Shown piece after piece: positions 48,552-57,229 of a stretch of 64,000 nucleotides of DNA (position 1 is the stretch's first letter; each line of letters opens with the position of its first letter). The notes below the pieces were generated by a model, which had not been told where the DNA came from, made no database searches, and worked only from the letters and a program-made list of their open reading frames with translations. The position numbers and the translations under genes were made by a program. The stretch is from Echinicola strongylocentroti (lineage in GTDB: Bacteria; Bacteroidota; Bacteroidia; Cytophagales; Cyclobacteriaceae), in contig NZ_CP030041.1 of the NCBI RefSeq assembly GCF_003260975.1, forward strand, positions 4,405,501 to 4,469,500, given 5' to 3'.

Positions 48552-49792
48552 TTAGTGCGACAGGGCCTTTTTAATGGCGCTGGCTTTTAGCATGCATTCA
48601 TCATATTCGTATGCTGGATCTGCGTCATAAGTGATGGCGCTTCCTGCGGCAAAAAAGAGGTGCTTGGCCTTAGTGTCTATGATGATGCTCCTGATGATAA
48701 CGCTAAAATCAAAATCCCCCTCTTCGTCCAGGTATCCCAGTGCTCCCGAAAACCATCCCCTTTTGAAGTTTTCATATTGCTCGATCAGCTCCATGCATTT
48801 GATTTTGGGTGCACCGGTCATGCTTCCCATGGGGAATGTGCTGGCAATGATCTCTGCAAAGGGAACTTGAGGTTTGAGTTCTGCAGTAACAGTTGAAATC
48901 ATTTGATATACCTGCCGGAATGGGTAAATGCCAAATAGTTCTTCTACTTTTACCGTGCCCGTCTGTGCGATTCTCGCCAAGTCATTTCGCATCAGGTCTA
49001 CGATCATGAGGTTTTCCGCTCTTTCCTTTTCGCTTGCTTGCAGTGCTTGTTTGAGCTCCTCGTCTTCAATAGGGTCTTTCCCTCTTCGGATAGTGCCTTT
49101 GATCGGTTGGGCTATGAGTTTTTTCCCCTGTTTTTTGATGTACCTTTCTGGCGATGCGCCTACTAAAAATTGCTCCCTGCACTTGAAGAAACTTGCAAAG
49201 GGCATAGGGGACAGATCCTGTAGTTCCCAAAAGAGCTGGACGGGATCAAGTGATTCCACAGCTGCTTCAAAGGCGATACAATAATTCATCTCGTAAATAT
49301 CACCTTCCCTGATGTGTTCCTGGATCGCCCTCACTGTTTGAATGTATTGATCTCGATCTGTTTTAGCTTGGATTGAAGTGATCTTTTTTGGGATGTTTTG
49401 GGGTTGGAATTGGGTGATCTCCTTGAATACCTGAGTAGGCTGTGGGTGGGTGATGGACAAGCGTTGCCCATGAAAATCAACGATCAGCTCAGGAAGGAAA
49501 AAACAGGTTTCCGGACAGGCGACCAAGGCGGTATTTTGGCTATAGAGTCTTTCAAATTTATTTTTCAGGTCGTAGCTTAGTATACCGGCTTTTTTACCGG
49601 GGTGTGATCCCAGTTCATTCCAGTCAATGGACCGGTGCCCAGCAAAAAGAATATGACGAAACCCGTCATGGGGTAAGAGATAGTATTGGGGTGATGGTAG
49701 CTGAGGTAGGTGTATTTTTCTGATGCCCAGTGGAGAGCATGTTTTATCACATCATTTGTTAGCGGAAAATCTTCAGTGAACGCATCCTTCAT
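48552..49792 (-). pseudogene. pabB: Aminodeoxychorismate/anthranilate synthase component I (pabB-like), frameshifted
   Basis: Two frames on the minus strand join into one chorismate-utilising enzyme of about 413 residues. The short upstream frame (49792-49577) starts MKDAFTEDFPLTNDV and reaches YPMTGF. The downstream frame continues GFRHILFAGHRSIDWNELG, which lies in frame with the long ORF. The C-terminal part shows the family core: EGDIYEMNYC, PIKGTIRRG, ENLMIVDLMRNDLARI, FPMGSMTGAPKIKCMELI and ITYDADPAYEYDEC. It would make 4-amino-4-deoxychorismate (folate) or anthranilate; I lean to pabB as no trp genes are near. The break lies at a CCC run, 49662-49664; one more G on the coding strand restores MTGFRH. 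Apart from this the gene is intact. Confidence 0.82.
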
Positions 49793-49820
49793 GCTGTAAA
49801 ATTAATGGAAAGGGCATAAA

Positions 49821-49850
49821 AAAAGAGGAATTCGAGCGAATTCCTCTTTT
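49821..49850. terminator. Strong hairpin terminator between yceI and pabB
   Basis: Perfect 14-bp stem AAAAGAGGAATTCG / CGAATTCCTCTTTT with a 2-nt loop. On the minus strand it is followed by a T run, so it most likely ends the yceI transcript just before the pabB start. Confidence 0.85.
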
Positions 49851-49871
49851 GCTATATTATTTCATCAATGA

Positions 49872-50594
49872 TTAGTTTGCCTTGATGTCAAAACCTACAT
49901 TGACTGTGTTGTAGATGAACTTATCTTTGGCTTTATCTGCGACAGAGCTTTCATCACCATAGGTCAATCCCCAGTCTGTTCTGTCAATGTTAAAACCAGC
50001 TTTGGCAGATATTACACCGTTGTTCAGGCTTACAGCTGCAGGGAACTTGATGTTCTTGGTGTTTCCTCTCATGGTCAGGTTACCGCTGATCCAGTGGGTA
50101 GGATTTTCTACCATTTGCTCACTGAGGCTGTTGGGCGTAAAATCAGACTTGAACTCTTCTTTATCTTCGATGGTCGCATCGGCCTGGAATGGCTCAACAG
50201 CAGTGATTTCAAAGGTCGCTGTAGGGTGGTTAGAAGCATCAAAGAAATCAGGTGACTGCAAGTGACCGTGAAGTTTGCCATAATTTTCTGAACCTTCTTC
50301 CATATCGCCAATCTCAAGGGCTGCAATATCAAAAGTGAAAGAACCGCTGGTAATGGCATCTCCTTCGATGGAAATTTCACCTTTGGTCACTGGAATCGTG
50401 CCGAAGTGTTTTCCTGCAGGCTTATATCCTGTCCAAGAGACCGCACTTGAAGCTGGGTCTACAGTGACTGTTTTACCAGTAGCAGCTGCTACTTCCTGTG
50501 CTTCTGAAGTTTCTACAGTTTCGCTCTTTTGGCCACAAGCGACCATCAGTAGTGCACTTGCCAGCAATAGGCCGGTAGTTTTAATTGATTTCAT
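49872..50594 (-). CDS. YceI-family lipoprotein
   Basis: 240 residues. Signal peptide with lipobox ALLMVACGQ, then the YceI lipocalin-like domain: DPASSAVSWTGYKPAGKHFG, then SGSFTFDIAALE and DASNHPTATFEIT, TPNSLSEQMVENP and GNLTMRGNTKNIKFP. YceI proteins bind isoprenoid-like lipids in a beta-barrel; the exact role is unsure. It is probably an envelope-anchored carrier. It sits near cydAB and menaquinone genes but not adjacent to them. Confidence 0.9.
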   Translation of the reverse strand: MKSIKTTGLLLASALLMVACGQKSETVETSEAQEVAAATGKTVTVDPASSAVSWTGYKPAGKHFGTIPVTKGEISIEGDAITSGSFTFDIAALEIGDMEEGSENYGKLHGHLQSPDFFDASNHPTATFEITAVEPFQADATIEDKEEFKSDFTPNSLSEQMVENPTHWISGNLTMRGNTKNIKFPAAVSLNNGVISAKAGFNIDRTDWGLTYGDESSVADKAKDKFIYNTVNVGFDIKAN

Positions 50595-50741
50595 AACTGT
50601 TTAGTCTTAAATTGTTGAGTGTATTAGATGTATATACATGTAAATTTAAAGTTAGAAAAAAAGGTTCACATTTTCATTAAAAAAACTAGATTTGATAATT
50701 AATTGTTTTTGAATAAGCTGAATAATACTTAGAATAGTTAT

Positions 50742-51254
50742 ATGGCACTAGTGAAAATGGTAAATGGTAAGGCTCCTCAATTAGGGGAGAAATGTTGGTT
50801 AGCAGATAATGCCACAGTGGTGGGCGACGTCAGGATGGGAGAGGGCTGTACCGTGTGGTTCAATGCCGTAGTGAGAGGAGATGTCCATGAAATCGTGATC
50901 GGCGACAATACTAACATCCAAGATGGAGCAATCATCCACTGTACGTATCAAAAAGCCGGTACGTATATCGGTAGTAATGTTTCCATTGCCCATAATGCCA
51001 TCGTCCATGGCTGTACCGTTCATGACAATGTCCTGATCGGGATGGGCGCAGTAGTGATGGACAATGCCGTGGTACACAGTGGTGCCGTGATCGCTGCTGG
51101 AGCCATTGTTTTGGCAGGTACTGTGGTGGAAGCTAATAGCATCTATGCTGGTATTCCTGCCAAAAAAGTGAAGGATACGGGAGAAGAAATGATGGCCGTC
51201 ATCAAACGTACAGCGGAGAATTATCCCAAATATGCTTCTTGGTATGGGGAGTAG
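50742..51254 (+). CDS. Gamma-class carbonic anhydrase-like protein
   Basis: 170 residues, a left-handed beta-helix of hexapeptide repeats (VGDVRMGEGCTVWFNAVVRGD, then GDNTNIQDGAIIH). Metal-ligand histidines are visible in DGAIIHC and SIAHNAIVHGC. The family includes gamma carbonic anhydrases (Cam/CaiE/PaaY-like); many members have unproven activity. It is a single gene with its own upstream region. Confidence 0.88.
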   Translation: MALVKMVNGKAPQLGEKCWLADNATVVGDVRMGEGCTVWFNAVVRGDVHEIVIGDNTNIQDGAIIHCTYQKAGTYIGSNVSIAHNAIVHGCTVHDNVLIGMGAVVMDNAVVHSGAVIAAGAIVLAGTVVEANSIYAGIPAKKVKDTGEEMMAVIKRTAENYPKYASWYGE

Positions 51255-51510
51255 GGGTTTAGATTGGATCAGGGGACTGATGGAACCCTGATGACGCCAG
51301 GGCGAACGCATTTAAAAAAGTATCCCAGCTTGAATATATATCTGCCGTTCCTATGGGCTAAAAATGAGTGGATCTGGCTTTTTCACTGTACGAGCTAACT
51401 CATTTTCTTAACACCCCATCAACTGTCCCAAAACCGAATGCTCCAACGGTCGAATAAGGGACTCACATCGAAGCGACTGATTTTGTCCGCCGCGGCGGAT
51501 CAGGACGTAA

Positions 51511-51537
51511 TAGATAGGCTAATGCATATTCCGGGTT
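51511..51537 (+). repeat. Dispersed 27-nt repeat abutting element copy B
   Basis: Same sequence as 17870-17896 and the reverse complement of 13018-13044. Its last ten bases, ATTCCGGGTT, reappear directly after the element at 52247-52256. Confidence 0.6.
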
Positions 51538-52246
51538 CAATGCCGTTTAGTTAGTGTGTATTTGGAAATATTGGTTCTATTATTTTTCTGCTAAATTCCA
51601 AGATGGTTTTCATCTCTTTACCTTTGTTACTTTTTTGCTTCAGGTCAAAAAAGTAACCAAAAAACCCCGCCGCTGTGCATCTATTGGCCTAAAATTAAAA
51701 CCTCCCCTCATGCAGGCAAACTCCTCCTGTCTAAAGCCAAGCAGGCCTATCTAAAGTCAGGTAAACCTTCTTTAGCTGCCAACATTCTTTTTGGCCAGCA
51801 TTTCGTCAAACAAGCCTGCCTTTTTGCCCACCCGCTTTTTAATTTCTTAACGCCCAATACCTGCAAGGCGGATTCAGTTAATAAGTCCCAAAAAGGTGTT
51901 GTTTCCATATGACGGCCCTTGGTATGCCTGTTTTCCAGCCGATGGTGGAGGCCGTTAAGAAAGTGAGTTGGCTCGCGTCGTGGAACAGCGAGACCCACTC
52001 ACTTTTAGGTCGTAGCCATCGGCTGGAAATTAAAATGGGTGACGGATCTCGGTCGCAGGGTAAATCCATGTCCCATTTTAAAAGGCATACCACCGGCCTA
52101 GATTTTTTTCTTTCTTTTTTCATCAATGGAAAAAAGGAAAAGGATAAATTCCACCAAGATGATCAGGTTTCCCCAGCCAAAGTCAATCAATAAAAGGACT
52201 TTTAGGTACATGAAAAGAAGGAAATCCCCTTAACTAAACGGCATTG
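51538..52246 (+). mobile_element. Non-coding MITE-like element with 16-bp terminal inverted repeats, copy B (709 bp)
   Basis: Perfect inverted ends CAATGCCGTTTAGTTA (51538-51553) and TAACTAAACGGCATTG (52231-52246), flanked by perfect 10-bp direct repeats ATTCCGGGTT (51528-51537 and 52247-52256), which look like a target-site duplication. Internally it shares with copy A a 12-bp hairpin (51626-51657) and the 171-nt core (51921-52091). No transposase frame. The antisense frames inside it (51878-52126, 51747-51998) and the sense frame 51554-51754 are not conserved full length in copy A, so I take them as non-coding. Confidence 0.72.
51921..52091 (+). ncRNA. Conserved branched-structure core of element B (possible structured RNA)
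   Basis: 171 nt, 168 identical to 18349-18519. In this copy the stems are perfect: closing GGTATGCC (51921-51928)/GGCATACC (52084-52091); arm 1 TTTCCAGCCGATGG (51932-51945)/CCATCGGCTGGAAA (52016-52029) with inner AAAGTGAGT (51960-51968)/ACTCACTTT (51997-52005) and CTCGC/GCGAG; arm 2 TTAAAATGGG (52030-52039)/CCCATTTTAA (52072-52081). The nested order makes a three-way junction. Expression is unproven. Confidence 0.45.
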
Positions 52247-52290
52247 ATTCCGGGTTAAATTAGAATAGCCAAGTAGCGTAACATCCTTAA

Positions 52291-52309
52291 CCATGGGCAA
52301 GGCCCATGG
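52291..52309. terminator. Hairpin downstream of cydB
   Basis: Perfect CCATGGGC / GCCCATGG stem with a 3-nt loop, enclosed by CCTTAAC/GTTAAGG (about 52285-52336). It lies about 60 bp past the cydB stop and may stabilise or end that transcript; there is no clear T run. Confidence 0.4.
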
Positions 52310-52371
52310 TAAACATCTATGGTATGATGTTAAGGGTGGAAAAGAAATATATAACAGTCAAGGTAGCTGTC

Positions 52372-53397
52372 TTAATGTTGGTTGGATTTTTTAATTGAAA
52401 CCGGTTGCTTCTGAAAGCTGTAAATGAGATAAAACAAGGCGGGCAAAATAAACAAGCCACCGATCAGCAGGGCCATGGCAAGGGCGAAAATGGTGCTTTC
52501 ACCTGCGGCTGCATTTTGCAGACTGATAGTGCTGTTTTTGAGAATGATGAAATCAGGATGTTGGCTGACCATTAAAGTAACTAGGATCATCGTGATCTGA
52601 AAGCCTACTAGCACCCGGGGCCAGTACACTTTTTTCTTTTTTAGCAAGTACCAAGTGATCGGCAAGGAAACGGTCGCCAAGACCAATGCAAGTAAGCCAA
52701 TAGGATGATTGACCAGTTCGGTAAAGAGTCGAATGCCTTCCCATTCCCCGACCAAGAATACCAGACCTCCGGTAATCACGGTAAGGATATTCATGCGAAA
52801 GGCCTTTTCCCGAAACAGGTCCCTGTCTTCGTTGTTGTTGGCCTCTCCGATCAGGAACACCGCTGCGAGAAACCCGCAGATGACTACTGTGAATAGTCCT
52901 ACAGACAGGGGAAACCATCCCAACCAAGGGTGAATATAGGCTGAAACGAAGTCCGTTGCATCAGGGTCTATTCTTCCAGAGATGGCGGTGCCCGCTAGAA
53001 TACCAAGGAAAAAGGGTGTCATAAAGGAGGAGTAAACAAAAATCAGGTTATAGATTTTTTGAAAATGGTCCTTGACGGCATCATAATGCCTAAAGATAAA
53101 TGCAGTGCCACGGGCGATGATCCCAATCAGCAGCAAAGAAAGCGGAATGTGCAAGTAAACAGAAGCCAATGTGTATATTTCTGGAAAACCCACAAATAAA
53201 ATGACAATGGTAATGATCAGCCACATATGGTTGGCTTCCCAGATAGGTCCGATGGCCTGATAGGTAAGCAAGCGGGTGCGTTCCTTCAGGGACCCTCTCG
53301 AGAAAAGCTCTATGATCCCCGCACCGAAATCCGCTCCGCCAAAGAGGAGGTAAAATAAGATAGATAGGTATAAAAAGGCGATGACGACATACAGCAT
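52372..53397 (-). CDS. cydB: Cytochrome bd quinol oxidase subunit II
   Basis: 341 residues with about eight or nine membrane segments, starting MLYVVIAFLYLSILFYLLFGGADFGAG, then RGTAFIFRHYD. It is the second large subunit of the bd-type quinol oxidase, supporting CydA. It follows cydA by three bases. Such oxidases reduce oxygen with high affinity using menaquinol, made here by the nearby men genes. Confidence 0.93.
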   Translation of the reverse strand: MLYVVIAFLYLSILFYLLFGGADFGAGIIELFSRGSLKERTRLLTYQAIGPIWEANHMWLIITIVILFVGFPEIYTLASVYLHIPLSLLLIGIIARGTAFIFRHYDAVKDHFQKIYNLIFVYSSFMTPFFLGILAGTAISGRIDPDATDFVSAYIHPWLGWFPLSVGLFTVVICGFLAAVFLIGEANNNEDRDLFREKAFRMNILTVITGGLVFLVGEWEGIRLFTELVNHPIGLLALVLATVSLPITWYLLKKKKVYWPRVLVGFQITMILVTLMVSQHPDFIILKNSTISLQNAAAGESTIFALAMALLIGGLFILPALFYLIYSFQKQPVSIKKSNQH

Positions 53398-53400
53398 AAC

Positions 53401-54726
53401 TTAGGAGTTTGACGGTAACGATAAATCTTGGTTTTTGTCCAGGTTTTTGATCTGTCTTATCAGTAGCAGTGTTACGATCCCGGCAAGTGAAATATAAATG
53501 GCTGCATATAGCAAAAAGGAATACACAATACCCGGCATCGGGGTGACGGCATCTTTGGTCTTCATGATGCCGTAAAGTATCCACGGCTGTCTTCCCACTT
53601 CTGTGACAAACCACCCAGCCTCTACGGCTATGAAACCTAGTGGTGTGAGCAGGGCGATCAAGCCCAAAAACTTACTCGAATAGATGTACTTTTTATTTTT
53701 CCAGAGCCCAAAAAGCCAGAAAATCCCCGTTATCATAAGCACCATACCACAGCCGACCATGATCTGAAAGGCAAAATGGGTAATGGTGACAGGAGGATGC
53801 TCGCCTTTTGGGATTTGGTCAAGCCCAATGACTTCAGCGCTAAAATCCCCATGGGCGAGAAAACTCAAGGCACCAGGTATTTTAATGGCATAATTGACGG
53901 TTTCGTTTTCTTCATCAGGAATACCACCGATGATCAGGGAGGCCGCTTCTTCTGTTTCAAAATGGGCTTCCATGGCAGCAAGTTTTGCGGGTTGTCTTTC
54001 GGCGACGTCCTTGGCAGAAAGATCCCCGCTGAGGGGCTGTAAGATGGCCGCCACTGCACCTAGGGTGAGCGAAATCTTCAAGGCGGCTTTATGGATGTCC
54101 GTGTTTTTGCCTTTGGTCATCATCCAGGCGTGAATACCTGCCACGGCAAAGCAAGTCGCTACAAACGCCGCCAGGATCATGTGCAGCGATTGCGTGAACC
54201 AGGCATCGTTAAACATGGCGGCCATGGGGTCGATATTGAGGTATTCACCATTGACATAGTCAAAGCCTGCTGGGGAATTCATCCAGGCATTGGCAGCGAC
54301 CACCAAAATGCCGGAAGCCAGCCCGGAAACACCCACCACCACTCCGGTAAACCAGTGGAACCAAGGACGGAATTTTTCCCAGCCATACAGAAAGAATCCC
54401 AAGGCAATTGCCTCAATAAAAAAGGCGGTACCTTCCAGTGAAAAAGGCATGCCGAAGATAGGCCCGGCATGCTTCATAAACTCTGGCCAGAGCAAGCCAA
54501 GCTCAAAGGAAAGCATAGTGCCCGATACGGCTCCCGTCACAAAGAAGATGGCCACGCCCTTGCTCCAGGCCTTGGTGAGGGTCTTGTATTTTTCTTTTCC
54601 GGATTTGAGGTATTTATAGTGGGAGATCGCCATCAAGAAGGGCATAATCATGCCGATGCAGGCAAAGATGATGTGAAAACCCAACGAAAGTGCCATTTGA
54701 GACCTGGCGGCCAGAAGATCATCCAT
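53401..54726 (-). CDS. cydA: Cytochrome bd quinol oxidase subunit I
   Basis: 441 residues with nine or so membrane segments. LAARSQMALSLGFHIIFACIG carries the haem ligand His near the N-terminus; GMPFSLEGTAFFIEAIALG and GRQPWILYGIMKTKDAVTP are family marks, with the conserved Met in the Q-loop region. The Q loop is short, as in the CIO/short-loop class, compared with the E. coli long form (522 residues). It oxidises quinol and reduces oxygen. Confidence 0.94.
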   Translation of the reverse strand: MDDLLAARSQMALSLGFHIIFACIGMIMPFLMAISHYKYLKSGKEKYKTLTKAWSKGVAIFFVTGAVSGTMLSFELGLLWPEFMKHAGPIFGMPFSLEGTAFFIEAIALGFFLYGWEKFRPWFHWFTGVVVGVSGLASGILVVAANAWMNSPAGFDYVNGEYLNIDPMAAMFNDAWFTQSLHMILAAFVATCFAVAGIHAWMMTKGKNTDIHKAALKISLTLGAVAAILQPLSGDLSAKDVAERQPAKLAAMEAHFETEEAASLIIGGIPDEENETVNYAIKIPGALSFLAHGDFSAEVIGLDQIPKGEHPPVTITHFAFQIMVGCGMVLMITGIFWLFGLWKNKKYIYSSKFLGLIALLTPLGFIAVEAGWFVTEVGRQPWILYGIMKTKDAVTPMPGIVYSFLLYAAIYISLAGIVTLLLIRQIKNLDKNQDLSLPSNS

Positions 54727-54846
54727 ATGAGAATAGGTTAAAAATTGTTAAAACCTTGCCTTTACTTACGGCATAGGCTGATTTTAGTTTGCTGGAATAA
54801 GATAATAAATCAATGTTTAATATGACTTTTAACCTGTTTTTTTAAA

Positions 54847-55929
54847 TTAAATGAATTTATCCAAAGCCTGTTTTAGGCTGTCACTCCGTTTGATTTTGCC
54901 GGAAGCAGTTTCTGAAAAATTTTCTATAAAGTAAACTTTTTTTGGCCGTTCGTATTTACTGAAGGTTTCAGCAATTTTAACTGATAAATTATGGTCGGAG
55001 GCTTCCGTTACGGGAGGTGTTTCGATCACTAAGACCACTTCCTCTCCCCATTTATCACTGGGAGCACCAGCGACAAAGAAACGTTTTCCAGGAAAAAGGG
55101 CTTCCATAATCGGAGCAATCTGTGCCTCTAGCTTCTCTGGCTGTATTTTTATTCCACCGGAGTTTATGGTGAAGTCTGACCGCCCTTCCCAAATGAAGGT
55201 ATTGGCTGCTGGGAGGGTTACGATATCATTTGTGGTGAGGGTGGTTTTGGCCATGGGAGCATTGATGACCAGTCGGGAGTCTTTGGTGGTGGAAATAGCG
55301 ACTCCGGGGAGTGTCTGATAGGTGAGTGGAGGAAGGCCGGTTATTTTGGCCAAGGCAATATGGGAAACGGTTTCTGTCATGCCGTAAGTTTGGTAGGCGT
55401 TACAGGATAATTGGGACACTTCCTTTTGGAGCTTTTGTGATAGCGACGCTCCACCAATGATAAGGTGCTGGATGCTGTTGAGTTTTTCTGCACTGTTGAG
55501 GAGACTGTTTTCGACTTGCGCTGGTACCATAGCTACAAAATCAAAGGAGTCCAATGCGCCGAAATTGGCCAGAGGAGTTCCCGAAGGTTCTTCTAGGTAG
55601 ATGGTACTGTCCCACTCGAGTCCTCTGACGAGCATCATCTTGCCAGCAATCATGGTGGTGTTTAGACAGCAAAGTAGGTTGGCCTGTGGTTTAATGTCAA
55701 AGAATTTGCCGGTGGCATTCGCACTGATTTCCATTTGCTGGCGGTTGACATCGATCGTCTTGGGTGCCCCGGTGGAGCCAGAGGTGTTCAGCTGAAAGCT
55801 GGCCGCACCATTTAGCCAGGCTTGACAGAAGGCCAATGATTGGTCAATGTAGGGGGTACAGGTCGGCCAGTTTCCTTTTTTGATTTCCCCGAAGGGTATA
55901 GATGTTTTTCCAATGTTGATTTTGCCCAT
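54847..55929 (-). CDS. menE: o-Succinylbenzoate-CoA ligase (MenE-like)
   Basis: 360 residues of the adenylate-forming family, short for the fold but normal for MenE of this phylum. LNTSGSTGAPKTI (phosphate loop), YQTYGMTETVSHIAL, and near the end GRSDFTINSGGIKIQPEKLE with a C-terminal Lys in TASGKIKRSD. It activates o-succinylbenzoate with CoA in menaquinone synthesis. It is oriented away from menB with about 390 bp between. The family assignment is sure; the substrate comes from context. Confidence 0.85.
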   Translation of the reverse strand: MGKINIGKTSIPFGEIKKGNWPTCTPYIDQSLAFCQAWLNGAASFQLNTSGSTGAPKTIDVNRQQMEISANATGKFFDIKPQANLLCCLNTTMIAGKMMLVRGLEWDSTIYLEEPSGTPLANFGALDSFDFVAMVPAQVENSLLNSAEKLNSIQHLIIGGASLSQKLQKEVSQLSCNAYQTYGMTETVSHIALAKITGLPPLTYQTLPGVAISTTKDSRLVINAPMAKTTLTTNDIVTLPAANTFIWEGRSDFTINSGGIKIQPEKLEAQIAPIMEALFPGKRFFVAGAPSDKWGEEVVLVIETPPVTEASDHNLSVKIAETFSKYERPKKVYFIENFSETASGKIKRSDSLKQALDKFI

Positions 55930-56323
55930 GGACTTTTCTCAATTTCTACAAAAATAGTCAATTCAAAAAGGACAGGTCGTACCAAGACTATAATTTGATT
56001 ACATGGATGTCCACAATGACACCCGTAATTCTAGGGAAATTAGGTAAGTTCTCACAGAAACCACGGAAATCGCAGAAAAGTCCTATTCCATTCAGGGTGT
56101 TCTGTGCGTTCAGTGAGAAATACAATGTACAGGCATAAAAGCGTATAATCGACGACAGACGACGGTCGGCAGACCACAGTCGTTGTAGCTTAGGGTTTAG
56201 CCCGACTTATGCTATGCATTAGGAATCGTGATGATAGCTGGTTTTGTCCATTTTTATATGCTTAATCGATCCGTTGCTATTATCTTGCATGGATATTTCT
56301 TTTAGCAATAAATCAACAAAAAT
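55930..56323. other. Divergent intergenic region between menE and menB
   Basis: About 390 bp with no gene. It includes imperfect hairpin sequence near 56151-56187 (GACGAC ... GTCGTT). It should carry the divergent promoters, but no convincing TTG/TAnnTTTG pair was recognised. Confidence 0.5.
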
Positions 56324-57157
56324 ATGGAGTGGAAAGTAGTAAAAGAATTTAAGGATATCACTTATAAGAAATGTGGTGGAGTGGCCAGGATAGCTTTTAA
56401 CCGTCCAGAAGTAAGGAATGCTTTTCGGCCGCAAACTACCAGTGAGCTTTTTGAGGCGTTTTTGGATGCCCGAGAGGACACATCCATTGGGGTGGTGCTG
56501 TTGTCTGCAGAGGGACCTTCGCCAAAGGACGGCGTGTATTCTTTTTGCAGTGGGGGCGATCAAAAAGCCCGCGGTCATCAAGGCTATGTGGGAGAGGACG
56601 GCATGCATCGGCTGAATATCCTCGAAGTACAGCGACTGATTCGGTTTATGCCAAAAGTCGTGATTGCGGTAGTGCCAGGCTGGGCTGTCGGTGGAGGTCA
56701 TAGCCTACATGTGATTTGCGACCTGACCTTGGCCAGCAAGGAACACGCTATTTTCAAGCAGACCGATGCGGATGTTACCAGTTTTGACGGAGGCTACGGC
56801 TCGGCTTATTTGGCCAAAATGGTTGGACAAAAGCGAGCAAGGGAAATATTTTTCCTTGGGAGAAATTACTCTGCCCAAGAAGCCTATGAAATGGGGATGG
56901 TCAACGCCGTTATTCCCCATGATGAGCTGGAGGACACCGCTTACGAATGGGCGCAGGAGATCTTGGAAAAATCCCCAACATCCATCAAAATGCTGAAGTT
57001 TGCCTTTAACCTTACCGATGACGGCATGGTGGGCCAGCAGGTATTTGCCGGTGAAGCCACACGCTTGACTTACATGACAGAAGAAGCGCAAGAAGGCAGG
57101 AATGCATTTTTGGAAAAGAGAAAGCCCAATTTTAAGGATGTTAAGTGGATTCCGTAA
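56324..57157 (+). CDS. menB: 1,4-dihydroxy-2-naphthoyl-CoA synthase
   Basis: 277 residues of the crotonase fold: ITYKKCGGVARIAFNRPEVRN, FCSGGDQKARGHQGY (oxyanion-hole Gly), VPGWAVGGGHSLHVICDLTLAS, and FDGGYGSAYLAKMVG. These are near-invariant for MenB, which closes o-succinylbenzoyl-CoA to the naphthoate. A terminator-like hairpin (CTGCTATCC/GGGTAGCAG, 57177-57199) follows. Confidence 0.95.
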   Translation: MEWKVVKEFKDITYKKCGGVARIAFNRPEVRNAFRPQTTSELFEAFLDAREDTSIGVVLLSAEGPSPKDGVYSFCSGGDQKARGHQGYVGEDGMHRLNILEVQRLIRFMPKVVIAVVPGWAVGGGHSLHVICDLTLASKEHAIFKQTDADVTSFDGGYGSAYLAKMVGQKRAREIFFLGRNYSAQEAYEMGMVNAVIPHDELEDTAYEWAQEILEKSPTSIKMLKFAFNLTDDGMVGQQVFAGEATRLTYMTEEAQEGRNAFLEKRKPNFKDVKWIP

Positions 57158-57176
57158 ATTAATTGATAATCAACGT

Positions 57177-57207
57177 CTGCTATCCATTGTGGGTAGCAGG
57201 CTTTTTT
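57177..57207 (+). terminator. Intrinsic terminator of menB
   Basis: CTGCTATCC (57177-57185) and GGGTAGCAG (57191-57199) with a 5-nt loop, followed by CTTTTTT. Confidence 0.75.
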
Positions 57208-57229
57208 GCCCTAACAAACCTGAAATACC

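Larger units (their letters stand above)
51255..52371. other. Intergenic region with mobile element copy B
   Basis: About 1.1 kb. It holds a palindrome at 51486-51499 (TCCGCCGCGGCGGA), the 27-nt dispersed repeat (51511-51537), element copy B (51538-52246), its downstream direct repeat and a hairpin at 52291-52309 (CCATGGGC/GCCCATGG). No real gene seen. Confidence 0.6.

Noticed and set aside
56219..56701. Minus-strand ORF of 160 codons over the menB start
   Set aside because: It is the antisense shadow of menB and carries no recognisable motif.
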